From contig NZ_AP017655.1 of NCBI RefSeq assembly GCF_002355855.1, forward strand, positions 2,669,001-2,733,000: a DNA stretch of 64,000 nt, given 5' to 3'. The stretch comes from Sphingobium cloacae. Its GTDB lineage: Bacteria > Pseudomonadota > Alphaproteobacteria > Sphingomonadales > Sphingomonadaceae. The first letter of the stretch is position 1, and each line of letters starts with the position of its first letter. Below are positions 54,399 to 62,897 of the stretch, piece after piece. A model generated the notes under the pieces. The model worked only from the letters and a program-made list of their open reading frames with translations, was not told the DNA's origin and made no database searches. The translations under genes were made by a program, and so were the position numbers.

Positions 54399-54494
54399 GA
54401 GTGGGTTCCCCTTGTTGTCGGGGCGCCCTCTGGCCGCTTCACCTTACGCCGTCATGGCAATCCGATTACGGATTCGTGACAGGCGGCGGTGATT

Positions 54495-56468
54495 TCATGA
54501 CGGCTGGAGCGGTTTGCCCGCCCAGCCGCGCAGCCGCGCGTAAAGCCCGCCGACCACCAGCGCGAAGATCAGGATGGTGAGCGGCATGGCCCAGCCATTC
54601 TCCTCGACCAGCGCCAGCGGCGCGTCGCTGTTGGTCGCCGCGACGATCCCCGCGAAGGCCACGCCGAACAGGCTCTCCCCGACAATGAAGCCCGTCGCCA
54701 TCAGCACGCCCATGCGCTCCGCGAAATCGGGATTGGCCTGCCGCTCCGCCCAGCGATTGTAGAAATGGCCGATGAGCGCCCCGACCGGGATCAGCAGCGT
54801 CAGCGACATGGGCAGGTAAATGCCCATGCCGACGGCGAGCGGCGGCAGGCGCAGCTTGCCCGCCCTGCCCAGCCCTTCGTCGATCGCCACCACGACCGCG
54901 CCGATCAGCGCGCCGAAACCGATCAGCCCCCAGTCGAGGTCGCCGCCCAGCACGCCCTGCGCCAGCGCGGAGATCAGCGCCGCCTGCGGCGCGGGCAGCG
55001 CGTTCGGCCCCGCGCCCGGCGCGCCCGCGAAGCCGAAGGCGCTGTTCAGCAGGTCGAGGATCGGCGGAATGACGATGGCCCCGAAGATCACGCCCAGCAC
55101 CAGCGCCACCTGCTGTTTCCACGGCGTCGCGCCGACGAGCTGGCCGGTCTTCAAATCCTGGAGATTGTCGTTGGAGATGGTGGCGATGCCGAACACGATG
55201 GCGGTCACGAACAGCGCATAGGCGATCAGCGCCTGCGTCTGCGACTTGTCCCCGCCCGAACCGTAGATCGCCGCGAGGATCAGCGAAGCGCCCAGCACCG
55301 CCAGGATGCCGACGCCCGAAATCGGGCTGTTCGACGCGCCGATCAGCCCCGCCATATAGCCGCAGACCGACGCGATGACGATGCCCGCGACCAGCACATA
55401 GGCCAGCGTCAGGCCGATGACCGGCACCGCATGGGCCGCGATCGGCCCGCCCTGTGCGAAGATCCACAGCAGCAGTCCGATGGGGATCAGCGCGGCGGCG
55501 ATGGTGCCGCCGACGATGCCGATGGGCAGGTCGCGCTCGGTCAGGTCCAGCAGACCCGCATTGCCTTCCCTCCGCATCCGGTTGGCGGCCATGGCGGAAC
55601 GGATGCCGCTGATGATCGGCCCCAATATCTTGAGCAGGGTCCAGATCGCGGCGATGCCGATGGTGCCCGCGCCGATGAAGCGGGCCTTCATGCGGAACGT
55701 CGTGCCCACCACCTCCGCCATATCCGCGCCCGCGGGCAGCGGCGCCGTCAACCAGGGCACGATCCCCAGCCAGCTTATCAGCAGTCCGACGAACATGGCG
55801 ACGCCCACCGACAGGCCGACCAGATGCCCGACGCCGATCAGCGCCATCGAAAAGCTGGTCGAAACGGAAGTCGCCCCCGCGCCCAGCTTGAAGAATGTCG
55901 CCGCTTCCTCCGCGATCAGGCGGGTCTTGGCGATGATGGAGAAACCCGCCGCCGCCAGCGCGCTCATGACGATGGCGGCCAGGCCCCGCCTGTTCTCCTC
56001 CAGCCCTTCGCGCGATCCCGCGCCGACCTTCAGCACTTCGGCGGCGGCGACGCCTTCGGGATAGGGCAGGTCCGATCCGGTCACCAGCGCGCGGCGCAGC
56101 GGCACGGAATACATGACGCCCAATATGCCGCCCAGCGCGATGGTGCAGGCCGACAGCCAATAGGGGAAGCCCTGCCACCAGCCGATGATGACGAGGCCCG
56201 GCAGCACGAAGATGATCGCCGACAGCGTACCCGCCGCCGACGCAATCGTCTGGACGATGTTGTTTTCCAGGATCGTGCCGGTCGCGAACAGCCGCAGCAC
56301 CGCCATGGAGATGACCGCCGCCGGGATCGACGTTGCGAAGGTGAGGCCGATCTTCAGCCCCAGATAAACATTGGCGGCGGTGAAGAGCAGGGTGATAAGC
56401 GCGCCCAGGATGACGCCGCGGATCGTCAACTCCGCCATGGGCACGGCCTTGGCCGGATCGCTGGTCAC
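54495..56468 (-). CDS. OPT family oligopeptide transporter
   Basis: An inner membrane carrier with about 14-16 helices, 657 residues. OPT family sequence is clear: TIRGVILGALITLLFTAAN, YLGLKIGLTFATSIPAAV, NNIVQTIASAAGTLSAIIFV, and many Gly-rich helices. It probably takes up peptides or peptide-metal complexes; substrate unknown. A GTG start at 56468 is chosen because GGGGGAG lies 6 nt upstream; another in-frame GTG 5 codons further up has no such site. A TAATATTATTA palindrome lies 40 bp upstream. Confidence 0.9.
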   Translation of the reverse strand: MTSDPAKAVPMAELTIRGVILGALITLLFTAANVYLGLKIGLTFATSIPAAVISMAVLRLFATGTILENNIVQTIASAAGTLSAIIFVLPGLVIIGWWQGFPYWLSACTIALGGILGVMYSVPLRRALVTGSDLPYPEGVAAAEVLKVGAGSREGLEENRRGLAAIVMSALAAAGFSIIAKTRLIAEEAATFFKLGAGATSVSTSFSMALIGVGHLVGLSVGVAMFVGLLISWLGIVPWLTAPLPAGADMAEVVGTTFRMKARFIGAGTIGIAAIWTLLKILGPIISGIRSAMAANRMRREGNAGLLDLTERDLPIGIVGGTIAAALIPIGLLLWIFAQGGPIAAHAVPVIGLTLAYVLVAGIVIASVCGYMAGLIGASNSPISGVGILAVLGASLILAAIYGSGGDKSQTQALIAYALFVTAIVFGIATISNDNLQDLKTGQLVGATPWKQQVALVLGVIFGAIVIPPILDLLNSAFGFAGAPGAGPNALPAPQAALISALAQGVLGGDLDWGLIGFGALIGAVVVAIDEGLGRAGKLRLPPLAVGMGIYLPMSLTLLIPVGALIGHFYNRWAERQANPDFAERMGVLMATGFIVGESLFGVAFAGIVAATNSDAPLALVEENGWAMPLTILIFALVVGGLYARLRGWAGKPLQPS

Positions 56469-56508
56469 CTGATGCTCCCCCACAATGATAATATCCTTAG
56501 TCGATCCC

Positions 56509-56521
56509 GTAATAATATTAC
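56509..56521. promoter_or_regulatory. 13-bp palindrome upstream of the OPT transporter gene
   Basis: GTAATAATATTAC is a perfect odd palindrome, 41 bp before the chosen start, in an AT-rich stretch with a plausible promoter. It could be an operator or a promoter core; there is no further evidence. Confidence 0.3.
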
Positions 56522-56558
56522 TTTCCCATGGATCAACAGGAAAGTGGCGGGTCCGATG

Positions 56559-57347
56559 TCAGGATGCGCTCGTCCCCTGGCGGCTGTCGGCCATTTGCGC
56601 CCGGTCGAGATAGGCGTCGACCATATCGGTCCAGCGGTCGTATCCACGCCCGTTCATGTGCAGTCCGTCCTGCCGGAACAGGGACGCGTCGGGCAGGCCG
56701 TCGGAGGCGAGCAGCGTCTTGCTGACGTCGATATAGTCGAAGCCCATCACCCGCGACCGCGCCGCGACGGTCATGTTGACGGCGGCCATCTTGGGCCAGA
56801 GCGTCCAGCGGATCGGACTGGGCTTCAGCGAAAGATAGGCGATATGCGCCTTGGGATAATCGGTTCGCAGCTTTTTGAGCAGCGTCAGCACGTCGCGCGC
56901 CACATCCTGCGGGCTGGCGCCTGCCGCCAGATCGTTCTCGCCGACATAGACGATCACGGAGCGCGGCTTGGAACGGGGCAGCAGGCGGGGATAATAATGC
57001 AGGACGTCGCGAGTGGTCGCGCCGCCGAAACCGCGATTGACCGTGCCGACATCGGGGAAACTGCCGTGAATGTCCCAAAGGCGGATGCTGGAACTGCCCA
57101 GGAACAGGGTCGCGTTCGCGACTTTCGGTCCCTTTTCCTCCGCCTTGGCAAAGGCTTCGATCTCGCGGGAAAAGGGGAAGGTCGGGTCGGCGTTGACGCG
57201 GGCATCGGGCTCAGCCGCCTGCGCAAGGGCAAAGGCGGGCAAAGCAAGCGCCAGGGAAACCGCGCCCGGCAACAGCCAGCGCGCGCCCCGCCTTCCTTGC
57301 CCTTTAATGCCGGTGGAGCGGGCGCAGCTTGTATTTGCCGTTCGCAT
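56559..57347 (-). CDS. SGNH/GDSL-family hydrolase, exported
   Basis: A lipase/esterase-type SGNH hydrolase. The four blocks are present: GSSSIRLWDIHG (Ser in block I, about residue 83-94), GFGGATT (Gly, block II), YVGENDLAAG (Asn, block III) and DGLHMNGRGY (Asp/His, block V). An export signal (RWLLPGAVSLALALPAFALAQA) is preceded by 22 residues. The start is uncertain: ATG 57347 (MRTANTSC) or 57356, both inside the 3' end of hspQ, so the genes overlap by about 45 bp. Substrate unknown. Confidence 0.8.
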   Translation of the reverse strand: MRTANTSCARSTGIKGQGRRGARWLLPGAVSLALALPAFALAQAAEPDARVNADPTFPFSREIEAFAKAEEKGPKVANATLFLGSSSIRLWDIHGSFPDVGTVNRGFGGATTRDVLHYYPRLLPRSKPRSVIVYVGENDLAAGASPQDVARDVLTLLKKLRTDYPKAHIAYLSLKPSPIRWTLWPKMAAVNMTVAARSRVMGFDYIDVSKTLLASDGLPDASLFRQDGLHMNGRGYDRWTDMVDAYLDRAQMADSRQGTSAS

Positions 57348-57675
57348 AGGGGCCAAACATGTCGGAGATCGCCGGATGGTCGACAGGTTCCTCGCTGTCG
57401 TCCGTCACCAGATTCTGCTGACTGACATAAGCGACATAGCTCGCTTCGCCGTTTTCCGCGAGCAGATGGTAAAAGGGTTGCTCCTTGTCCGGCCGCAATT
57501 CCACGGGAATGGATTCATACCATTCCTCGCTGTTCGCGAAGACGGGGTCGATATCGAAGACCACGCCGCGAAATCCGAACGCCCGGTGCTTGACCACATC
57601 GCCGATGCTGAACCGCGCATGGGCGATGGGCGGAGCGGTAACGCCTGCGCCAAAAATCTGAATCGCGTTTGTCAT
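57304..57675 (-). CDS. hspQ: Heat shock protein HspQ
   Basis: Small protein that modulates Lon-dependent proteolysis. The 123-residue protein has IGDVVKHRAFGFRGVVFDID, PVELRPDKEQPFYHLL and AYVSQQNLV, the conserved core of HspQ. It is the first gene of a short minus-strand group with the SGNH hydrolase, whose start overlaps its end. Divergent from the tRNA-Ser gene with about 150 bp between. Confidence 0.92.
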   Translation of the reverse strand: MTNAIQIFGAGVTAPPIAHARFSIGDVVKHRAFGFRGVVFDIDPVFANSEEWYESIPVELRPDKEQPFYHLLAENGEASYVAYVSQQNLVTDDSEEPVDHPAISDMFGPYANGKYKLRPLHRH

Positions 57676-57825
57676 GCTACCAATTTAGGATGCTATTGCG
57701 CGCGTACAAGAAAAATAGCTGCCAAGGCTGCTTGGCAAGCCCGCGATCATTCGCTAATGGCCGCCCCTCGACCCGGCACGACCGGCCCGTTTCCTTCCCG
57801 AAACGGCGCTGCGACGGCCTTCTGC

Positions 57826-57915
57826 GGAGAGGTGGCAGAGTGGTCGAATGCGCCGCACTCGAAATGCGGTTTACGGGCAACCGTAACGTGGGTTCGAATC
57901 CCACCCTCTCCGCCA
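57826..57915 (+). tRNA. tRNA-Ser(CGA)
   Basis: A 90-nt class II tRNA with CCA encoded. Acceptor stem GGAGAGG/CCTCTCC, anticodon stem CCGCA/TGCGG around loop CTCGAAA with anticodon CGA (57860-57862), a long variable arm (TTACGGGCAACCGTAA) and T arm GTGGGTTCGAATCCCAC. It reads UCG serine codons. The 3' half is the likely attachment site of the element beginning just downstream. Confidence 0.97.
57891..57915 (+). other. Probable left attachment site (attL) in the tRNA 3' end
   Basis: Tyrosine integrases of the P4 type use tRNA 3' ends, and this tRNA ends 148 bp before the integrase gene. The sequence GGTTCGAATCCCACCCTCTC and the CCA end would be duplicated at the far end of the element, which lies beyond the window. 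Confidence 0.55.
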
Positions 57916-57949
57916 GCTACCCATCTACCATCATCTACAGACCGCTACG

Positions 57950-57975
57950 AAAGCCCCAGAATACCGGGCTTTTCG
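57950..57975 (+). terminator. Terminator after tRNA-Ser
   Basis: AAAGCCC (57950-57956) and GGGCTTT (57966-57972) form a 7-bp stem with a 9-nt loop, followed by TTTCG. Placed between tRNA-Ser and the integrase. Confidence 0.7.
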
Positions 57976-58063
57976 TCGTGGTCTGTGTCTCTCAAGGACT
58001 CTTGACGGCTACCCAAATCCCTGATTTTATGTTGGCCGGTAAGTTGGCCAAGGATTTGATGAT

Positions 58064-59395
58064 ATGCCGAAGCAACTGAAGGCGCTGACGCCGTTGGCGG
58101 TGGACAAGCTTAGGTCGGATGGTTCGAAGAACCGTCGCGTCATGGTCGGACCCGCAGATTGCGCCGGATTGCACCTTCGGATTGAAGGCGGCACGAAGTC
58201 ATGGGCGCTACGCTACAAGCTTGGCGAAAAGCGCCGCGACGTTGGCCTTGGACCCTATAATGGCAAGATCGGGGCGACCGACGAAGAAGCCAATCAACTG
58301 CCCGGCATGTCGTTAGACGAAGCCCGCGTTGAAGCCCGCAAGCTTCGTCGCATGGTTCGCGACGGCGTGGACCCCATCGAACAGCGTCGGGTGGACGCAC
58401 AGCGCCAGCGCGTCGAATTGGTTCGGTCGAAGACGTTCAAGGAATGCGCGATTGAGTATCTGAAATCGCAGGAAGGCGAATGGGCAAACTCCAACGCGAA
58501 GCACGTCAAGCAATGGTCGTCCACGCTGGAAACCTACGTCTATCCGCTGATTGGCGAACTGCCGATTGACGCGGTGAACACCGACGACGTTTTGCGCGTG
58601 TTGCGGCAGGACGTTGAAACGAAGGAAGGTCCGAAACCCCTGTGGGATGCCAAGAACGAAACGGCCAATCGGGTTCGCGGTCGTATCGAACGCATCTTGG
58701 GTTCGGCGGCAGTTCGCCAGCTTCGCAGCGCCGAAAACCCGGCCCGGCTGAAGGGGCACCTTGATAACGTCCTGTCGAAGCGTGGCAAAGTTCGAAAGGT
58801 CGAACATCACGCCGCGATGGACTACGCCGACATTGGCGCGTTCATGGTCGAACTTCGTAAGCGGGCTGGCATGGCCGCGCGCGGATTGGAGTTCGCCATA
58901 TTGACCGCCGCGCGTTCCGGCGAAGTGCGCGGCGCGACATGGGATGAAATCGACCTTGGGAAGCGCCTGTGGACAATCCCCAAGGAACGCATGAAGGCGG
59001 ACAAGGAACATGTCGTGCCGCTGTCCGACGCCGCTGTGGCGCTGCTAGAGGCGACGCCGCGCCTGAAGGGGTCCAACTACGTCTTCCCGGCCCCAAGGGG
59101 CGGTGCCATGTCCGATATGACGCTGGCGGCGGTCCTGAAGCGCATGGGCAAGACCGGGGTGACGGTTCACGGTTTCCGGTCCACCTTCCGCGAATGGGTT
59201 GCCGACCGGACGAACTATCCGCGCGAAATCGCCGAACACGCATTGGCGCACCAACTGCCGAACAAGGTCGAAGCGTCGTATCAGCGCCGCACCCAACTGC
59301 CGCATCGCATCAAGCTTATGGCTGAATGGGCGACGTATTGTGCAACCGTCGAACAGCGCACGGCGAATGTCGTCGCAATCAAGGGCGCGGCATAA
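58064..59395 (+). CDS. int: P4-type tyrosine integrase
   Basis: Site-specific recombinase of the tyrosine family that integrates and excises the element. The 443-residue protein has the N-terminal DUF4102-type arm-binding domain (KRRDVGLGPYN, about 57-67), a SAM-like core-binding domain (about 125-225) and the catalytic domain with TAARSGEVRG (Arg, about 286), HGFRSTFREW (H-x-x-R, about 368-377), HALAHQL and the Tyr in SYQRRTQLPHR (about 405). Glutamate is written GAA almost throughout; GAG is seen only about three times. It points away from the tRNA, the usual layout for such islands. Its stop codon overlaps the next start (TAATG). Confidence 0.95.
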   Translation: MPKQLKALTPLAVDKLRSDGSKNRRVMVGPADCAGLHLRIEGGTKSWALRYKLGEKRRDVGLGPYNGKIGATDEEANQLPGMSLDEARVEARKLRRMVRDGVDPIEQRRVDAQRQRVELVRSKTFKECAIEYLKSQEGEWANSNAKHVKQWSSTLETYVYPLIGELPIDAVNTDDVLRVLRQDVETKEGPKPLWDAKNETANRVRGRIERILGSAAVRQLRSAENPARLKGHLDNVLSKRGKVRKVEHHAAMDYADIGAFMVELRKRAGMAARGLEFAILTAARSGEVRGATWDEIDLGKRLWTIPKERMKADKEHVVPLSDAAVALLEATPRLKGSNYVFPAPRGGAMSDMTLAAVLKRMGKTGVTVHGFRSTFREWVADRTNYPREIAEHALAHQLPNKVEASYQRRTQLPHRIKLMAEWATYCATVEQRTANVVAIKGAA

Positions 59396-59817
59396 TGCCC
59401 ACAATGCTGCATGGCGGGTTCGACCCTTCGGCGGACGGGCGCAACGACACACCTTGGACGAAGCTTGCGACCATCGCCGAACACTTGGAAGCGGGTGAAC
59501 CGTTGCCGCCATATCTGGCGCAATGGCTTGGCGCTGCCATCCAATATGCCGACGAAGACACCGACGAACTGTTGCGCCGCCTTGGGTTAGGCAAAGCCGG
59601 GCGGGGCAAGCCCGGTCGTTGGACGGCTGAACACGCCTACCGCCTTGGCCAAGCCGTATGCCAGCACGAAGATATGGGCGCATCGCCCGACGCTGCAATC
59701 ATGGCCGTCTTGGGCGACTACGAAGCACAGAACGATGGCGAAGCGCCGTCGCGTTCGACGCTGCAACGGTGGCGTGATGAATACCGCGCTGCCCATGCGG
59801 AAGCCAACCGCCCGTAA
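59395..59817 (+). CDS. Unrecognised island protein
   Basis: A 140-residue protein starting MPTMLHGGFDPSADGRNDTP, overlapping the integrase stop by one base. The sequence has a helix pair (TKLATIAEHLEAGEPLPPYLAQWLGAAIQYA), a Gly/Lys-rich segment (GLGKAGRGKPGRW) and a C-terminal region SRSTLQRWRDEYRAAHA that looks like a short HTH or DNA-binding helix. I do not know the family. Its position suggests a role in integration, excision control or DNA binding. Confidence 0.7.
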   Translation: MPTMLHGGFDPSADGRNDTPWTKLATIAEHLEAGEPLPPYLAQWLGAAIQYADEDTDELLRRLGLGKAGRGKPGRWTAEHAYRLGQAVCQHEDMGASPDAAIMAVLGDYEAQNDGEAPSRSTLQRWRDEYRAAHAEANRP

Positions 59818-59897
59818 TTCGCCGGGTTTGCGGGCGGACTGCCCATCAGGCCGGTGCCAATCCTGTGTCGTCTATGGAACGATACAGGAAGCTACCG

Positions 59898-60134
59898 ATG
59901 CAAACCCTACTTCGCTTGCCCGACGTGATGGCCGCGACGGCTCTTGCCCGGCCCACGCTCTACCGCGACATGAAGCGCGGTCTATTCCCCCGCCCCGTCA
60001 AGCTTGGCCGCGCGTCGGCATGGCCAAGCGATGCCGTCAACGCCGTTATCGCCGCACGTATCGCCGGAAAGTCCGACGACGAAATCCGCGTCCTTGTGGA
60101 TGACCTTCAGCGCCAGCGCGCCAACGCCGCGTAA
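59898..60134 (+). CDS. AlpA-family excisionase/regulator
   Basis: A 78-residue winged-helix protein starting MQTLLRLPDVMAATALARPT at 59898 with AGGAAG upstream. The pattern LLRLPDVMAATALARPTLYRDMKRGLFPRPVKLGRASAWP, split here for length, is the AlpA/MerR-like phage regulator pattern, known to activate excision in P4-like elements. A longer in-frame start at 59865 is less likely. It sits between the unknown protein and the ATPase gene, as in many satellites. Confidence 0.88.
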   Translation: MQTLLRLPDVMAATALARPTLYRDMKRGLFPRPVKLGRASAWPSDAVNAVIAARIAGKSDDEIRVLVDDLQRQRANAA

Positions 60135-60145
60135 GGGGTCGCTTC

Positions 60146-61621
60146 GTGCAAGACAAAGACGAAGTGCAACCGCCTTCCGGCTTGGTCGGCGAAGTAGCGA
60201 AGTTCATATATGAGGCAGCGCACCGCCAAGTTCCCGAAGTCGCAATCGCAGGCGCACTAGCCCTAATCGCTGGAATTGTGGGCAGGGCGTTCAACATCAG
60301 CGGAACCGGGCTTAATCACTACATCATGCTGCTGGCACCTACTGGCACCGGCAAAGAGGCTATCAACAGCGGTATTTCGAAGCTGATCGGCGTTCTTACC
60401 GACATAACTAGCCCACACTTCGTTTCGAATGCTGACAAGTTCATTGGTCCCGCCGACATGGCTTCGGGCCAAGGCTTGCTTCGGGACTTATCGAGCCGCC
60501 AACCGCCTTGTTACGTCGCAATCGTAGGCGAGTTCACGTTGAAGCTGAAACAGTTGGCCAAGCCCAACGCATCATCGGCTGAAATGGCCCTGTTGCGCGT
60601 GTTGCTGGATGCTTACAACAAGTCGGGTAGCGGACAGTTCATCGGCGCGACCGTCTATAGCAACACGGCGAACAACACCGGGCGTATCGACATGCCCGCG
60701 CTGTCCATCATTGGCGAGGGAACGAACGACACCTTCAACGATGTTGTTGACGAACACATGATTGCGAACGGGTTGTTGGCCCGGTTCAACATCATTGAAT
60801 ATTCCGGCCCGCGCCCACGTCGTAACCGCAACGCACCATTCGCGATGCCGGATGCCCACATGATGACGCGGCTTGCGGCATTGGTGAAAAAGTGCGTGTC
60901 GGACAATCTGGCGAACCGGGTCACGGTCGTTGGGATCGAACATGACGCCGAAGCCTTCTTGGATGCGCTGGACGAATACGCCGACGACCAAATTAACGCA
61001 TCGGGAAGTCCGGTCACGAAGCATCTTTGGAACCGTGCCCACAAGAAAGCCCTGAAGCTTTCGGCGCTGTTGGCGGTCGGTTGCGACCATGACCGGCCCG
61101 TCGTCACGTTGGAACACGCCACATGGGCGCGCCAGCAAGTCGAACGCGACATTCGCCGCCTTATTAGCAAGTTCGAAGAAGGCGACGTTGGCAGCGCCGT
61201 TGGCGACGCGATGCTTCAACAAACCAAGGTGTTGAAGGCGTTCAACGAATGTCTTGCCAAGCCCTTCGATCAGTTGGGCCAAATCTACGGCGGCACCATC
61301 GAAATGCACGCCGCTGGCATTGTCACGCATAAGTATATCTTCAATCGCTGCAACAACCTGAAGATATTCCGCGAAGACCGTCGCACTTCGAAATTCGCGC
61401 TTGAAGCCGCCATTCAAGGCTTAATCGACAATGGCGAAATCGTTCGTCGCCCCGGCCATCAAGTTGAACGCGGCTGTGGACGTAGTTTTCTGTCATACAC
61501 GCGGGCGAAGTATAACCCCGACAACGATATTGAACGCATTAAAGCACAATTGTTCTTCGGCGACGACTTCTCGACGGTGTTTGATAAGAAGGAACAGGTG
61601 TTCGATGTGAGGTCGGTATGA
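60146..61621 (+). CDS. P-loop ATPase of DUF3987 type, putative replication protein
   Basis: A 491-residue protein with GTG start at 60146 after AAGGGG, 11 bp from the AlpA stop. It has a Walker A motif LLAPTGTGKEAINSG (about 63-77), VAIVGEFTLKLKQL as candidate Walker B region (about 126-139), and YNKSGSGQFIG, ALSIIGEGTND and LLARFNIIEYSG, the pattern of DUF3987-like proteins found in islands and phage remnants. Such proteins are often grouped with primase/helicase modules, but no primase domain is seen. A C-terminal basic region (about 430-470) may bind DNA. Directly after its stop begins an AT-rich region with an inverted repeat. Confidence 0.75.
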   Translation: MQDKDEVQPPSGLVGEVAKFIYEAAHRQVPEVAIAGALALIAGIVGRAFNISGTGLNHYIMLLAPTGTGKEAINSGISKLIGVLTDITSPHFVSNADKFIGPADMASGQGLLRDLSSRQPPCYVAIVGEFTLKLKQLAKPNASSAEMALLRVLLDAYNKSGSGQFIGATVYSNTANNTGRIDMPALSIIGEGTNDTFNDVVDEHMIANGLLARFNIIEYSGPRPRRNRNAPFAMPDAHMMTRLAALVKKCVSDNLANRVTVVGIEHDAEAFLDALDEYADDQINASGSPVTKHLWNRAHKKALKLSALLAVGCDHDRPVVTLEHATWARQQVERDIRRLISKFEEGDVGSAVGDAMLQQTKVLKAFNECLAKPFDQLGQIYGGTIEMHAAGIVTHKYIFNRCNNLKIFREDRRTSKFALEAAIQGLIDNGEIVRRPGHQVERGCGRSFLSYTRAKYNPDNDIERIKAQLFFGDDFSTVFDKKEQVFDVRSV

Positions 61622-61969
61622 AGCCGAAACCCGCAGAAAACCGCCAAATATGAAAATATGACGGGATGAAGGGAAATCGCCATCGACCCCTTTAAAGTTC
61701 ACTTCAGCGCCAACCCCTTCATACCTTCATATTTTCATATTTATGAACAAAACAATGGATTATCAGTATGTTGATCGAAATTGGGTTTTCATACCAGCTT
61801 CATACGCCGTCATATCGTGGACACCGGGACCGCGCGCCGTCGCATCGCCAGCCAGCGGGCATGGCGGACTTATTATCCGCCTTTGAACGGCGATAACACG
61901 TAGCTTTTGTCGAAGTTTATTCATCACGGCCAACATACCGTCCAACATAACAGCATTGGAATTGTCGAA
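61622..61969. other. AT-rich region with inverted repeat and TTCATA repeats: candidate origin of replication
   Basis: The 348-bp gap has no convincing gene. An inverted repeat pairs 61646-61673 with 61715-61742 (26 of 28 bases), spacer 41 bp. Its arms contain ATATGAAAATATGA and TCATATTTTCATAT. Copies of TTCATA occur near 61719, 61727, 61790 and 61801 with CATATT neighbours. Such repeats next to a replication ATPase are typical of satellite or plasmid origins. A regulatory region is the alternative. Confidence 0.5.
61646..61742. repeat. 28-bp imperfect inverted repeat in the island
   Basis: Arms 61646-61673 and 61715-61742 match at 26 of 28 positions. The RNA hairpin or cruciform would be long and AT-rich, in contrast with the GC-rich flanks. 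Confidence 0.8.
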
Positions 61970-62596
61970 ATGACCGCCGAAATTGCCCAACTATGGAAAC
62001 CGCCGTGCGTCGCCAGTTTGGACGAAGGCGTTCGCCTACATCACGGCGACCGCATGGCATGGCTTCACATGCACTACGCCTACGGGCTGTTCTACACGTC
62101 CAACGCGCTGCCCATGAAGGCGTCGGTGGACACGCTGAAGTTGGAAACGGCACGTCGCGTCGTCGCCTTGGAACGGGGCCATGCCGAACGGGCGCTAACG
62201 GCCAACGGCTTCATCACCCGGTGGACCGACGAACAGTGCGAAGCCATCGCCAGCGAGATGGCCGAAGCGATGCCACGGCATAAGGGCGTCGTCCAAGCGG
62301 TCGAACGCACCTTGGCCGAACGTCGCGACGAAGTGTTCGCCGACAAGTCACTTACTCGCGATGACGAACTATTCACCGTATATCAAATTCGTGCGTCGAA
62401 CGTTCCGATGGAATTTGGCGTATCAATGATGCGTCATGGCATCGAAGTTATCAAAGAAGATGCTATCGTAACAATAGAACGTTCGTTGGACTATTTGTCG
62501 GAATTGCGTTCAAATAAGGAATATCGCCGCTTTATTCCGCTACTGCGTGTTCTTACTTCACTTAGGCGGGTCCATGATGTAGTAATCGGCAACTAG
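61970..62596 (+). CDS. Unrecognised island protein
   Basis: A 208-residue protein from ATG 61970 (MTAEIAQLWKPPCVASLDEG). Mostly helical and charged: ALERGHAERALTANGF, MAEAMPRHKGVVQAVERTLA and a C-terminal SLDYLSELRSNKEYRRF segment. No catalytic motif or membrane segment is seen. Base composition in its second half is lower in GC than the first. No close relative is known to me. An in-frame longer start at 61907 exists, inside the AT-rich region. Confidence 0.7.
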   Translation: MTAEIAQLWKPPCVASLDEGVRLHHGDRMAWLHMHYAYGLFYTSNALPMKASVDTLKLETARRVVALERGHAERALTANGFITRWTDEQCEAIASEMAEAMPRHKGVVQAVERTLAERRDEVFADKSLTRDDELFTVYQIRASNVPMEFGVSMMRHGIEVIKEDAIVTIERSLDYLSELRSNKEYRRFIPLLRVLTSLRRVHDVVIGN

Positions 62597-62629
62597 ATCA
62601 TTCATTCACGCGGTGTTGGTGGCAGGATT

Positions 62630-62896
62630 ATGTGGGCTTCGGGTTCAGAAAACAGCGGAAAGCCGGGCGCTTCGACGCCGACCCCTCCCCCTGTCCAGCC
62701 GAAGCGGTATCGGTGCAAGCTGTCCAGCGTCGCCGACGTGAACCGCGAAATTCAGCGGGTCTATCGCGAATGCCGGTCGGGCTTGGTGGACGTAGGCGAC
62801 GGGTCGAAGCTGGCGCACATTCTGTCGCTGATCGCACGTATTCACGAAACGTCGGACTTGGAAGCGCGGCTTGCTGCGTTGGAGGCGGGCCGGTGA
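62630..62896 (+). CDS. Small phage-like protein
   Basis: An 88-residue protein starting MWASGSENSGKPGASTPT. After a Pro-rich start comes CKLSSVADVNREIQRVYRECRSG, then DGSKLAHILSLIARIHET and ARLAALEAG. This resembles small proteins found next to packaging or head genes in alphaproteobacterial prophages. Function unknown. Confidence 0.65.
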   Translation: MWASGSENSGKPGASTPTPPPVQPKRYRCKLSSVADVNREIQRVYRECRSGLVDVGDGSKLAHILSLIARIHETSDLEARLAALEAGR

Positions 62897-62897
62897 C

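Noticed and set aside
54765..57425. A plus-strand open frame opposite the OPT transporter, SGNH hydrolase and hspQ genes
   Set aside because: Arg/Gln/Asp-rich shadow of membrane-protein codons; no sign of a real protein.
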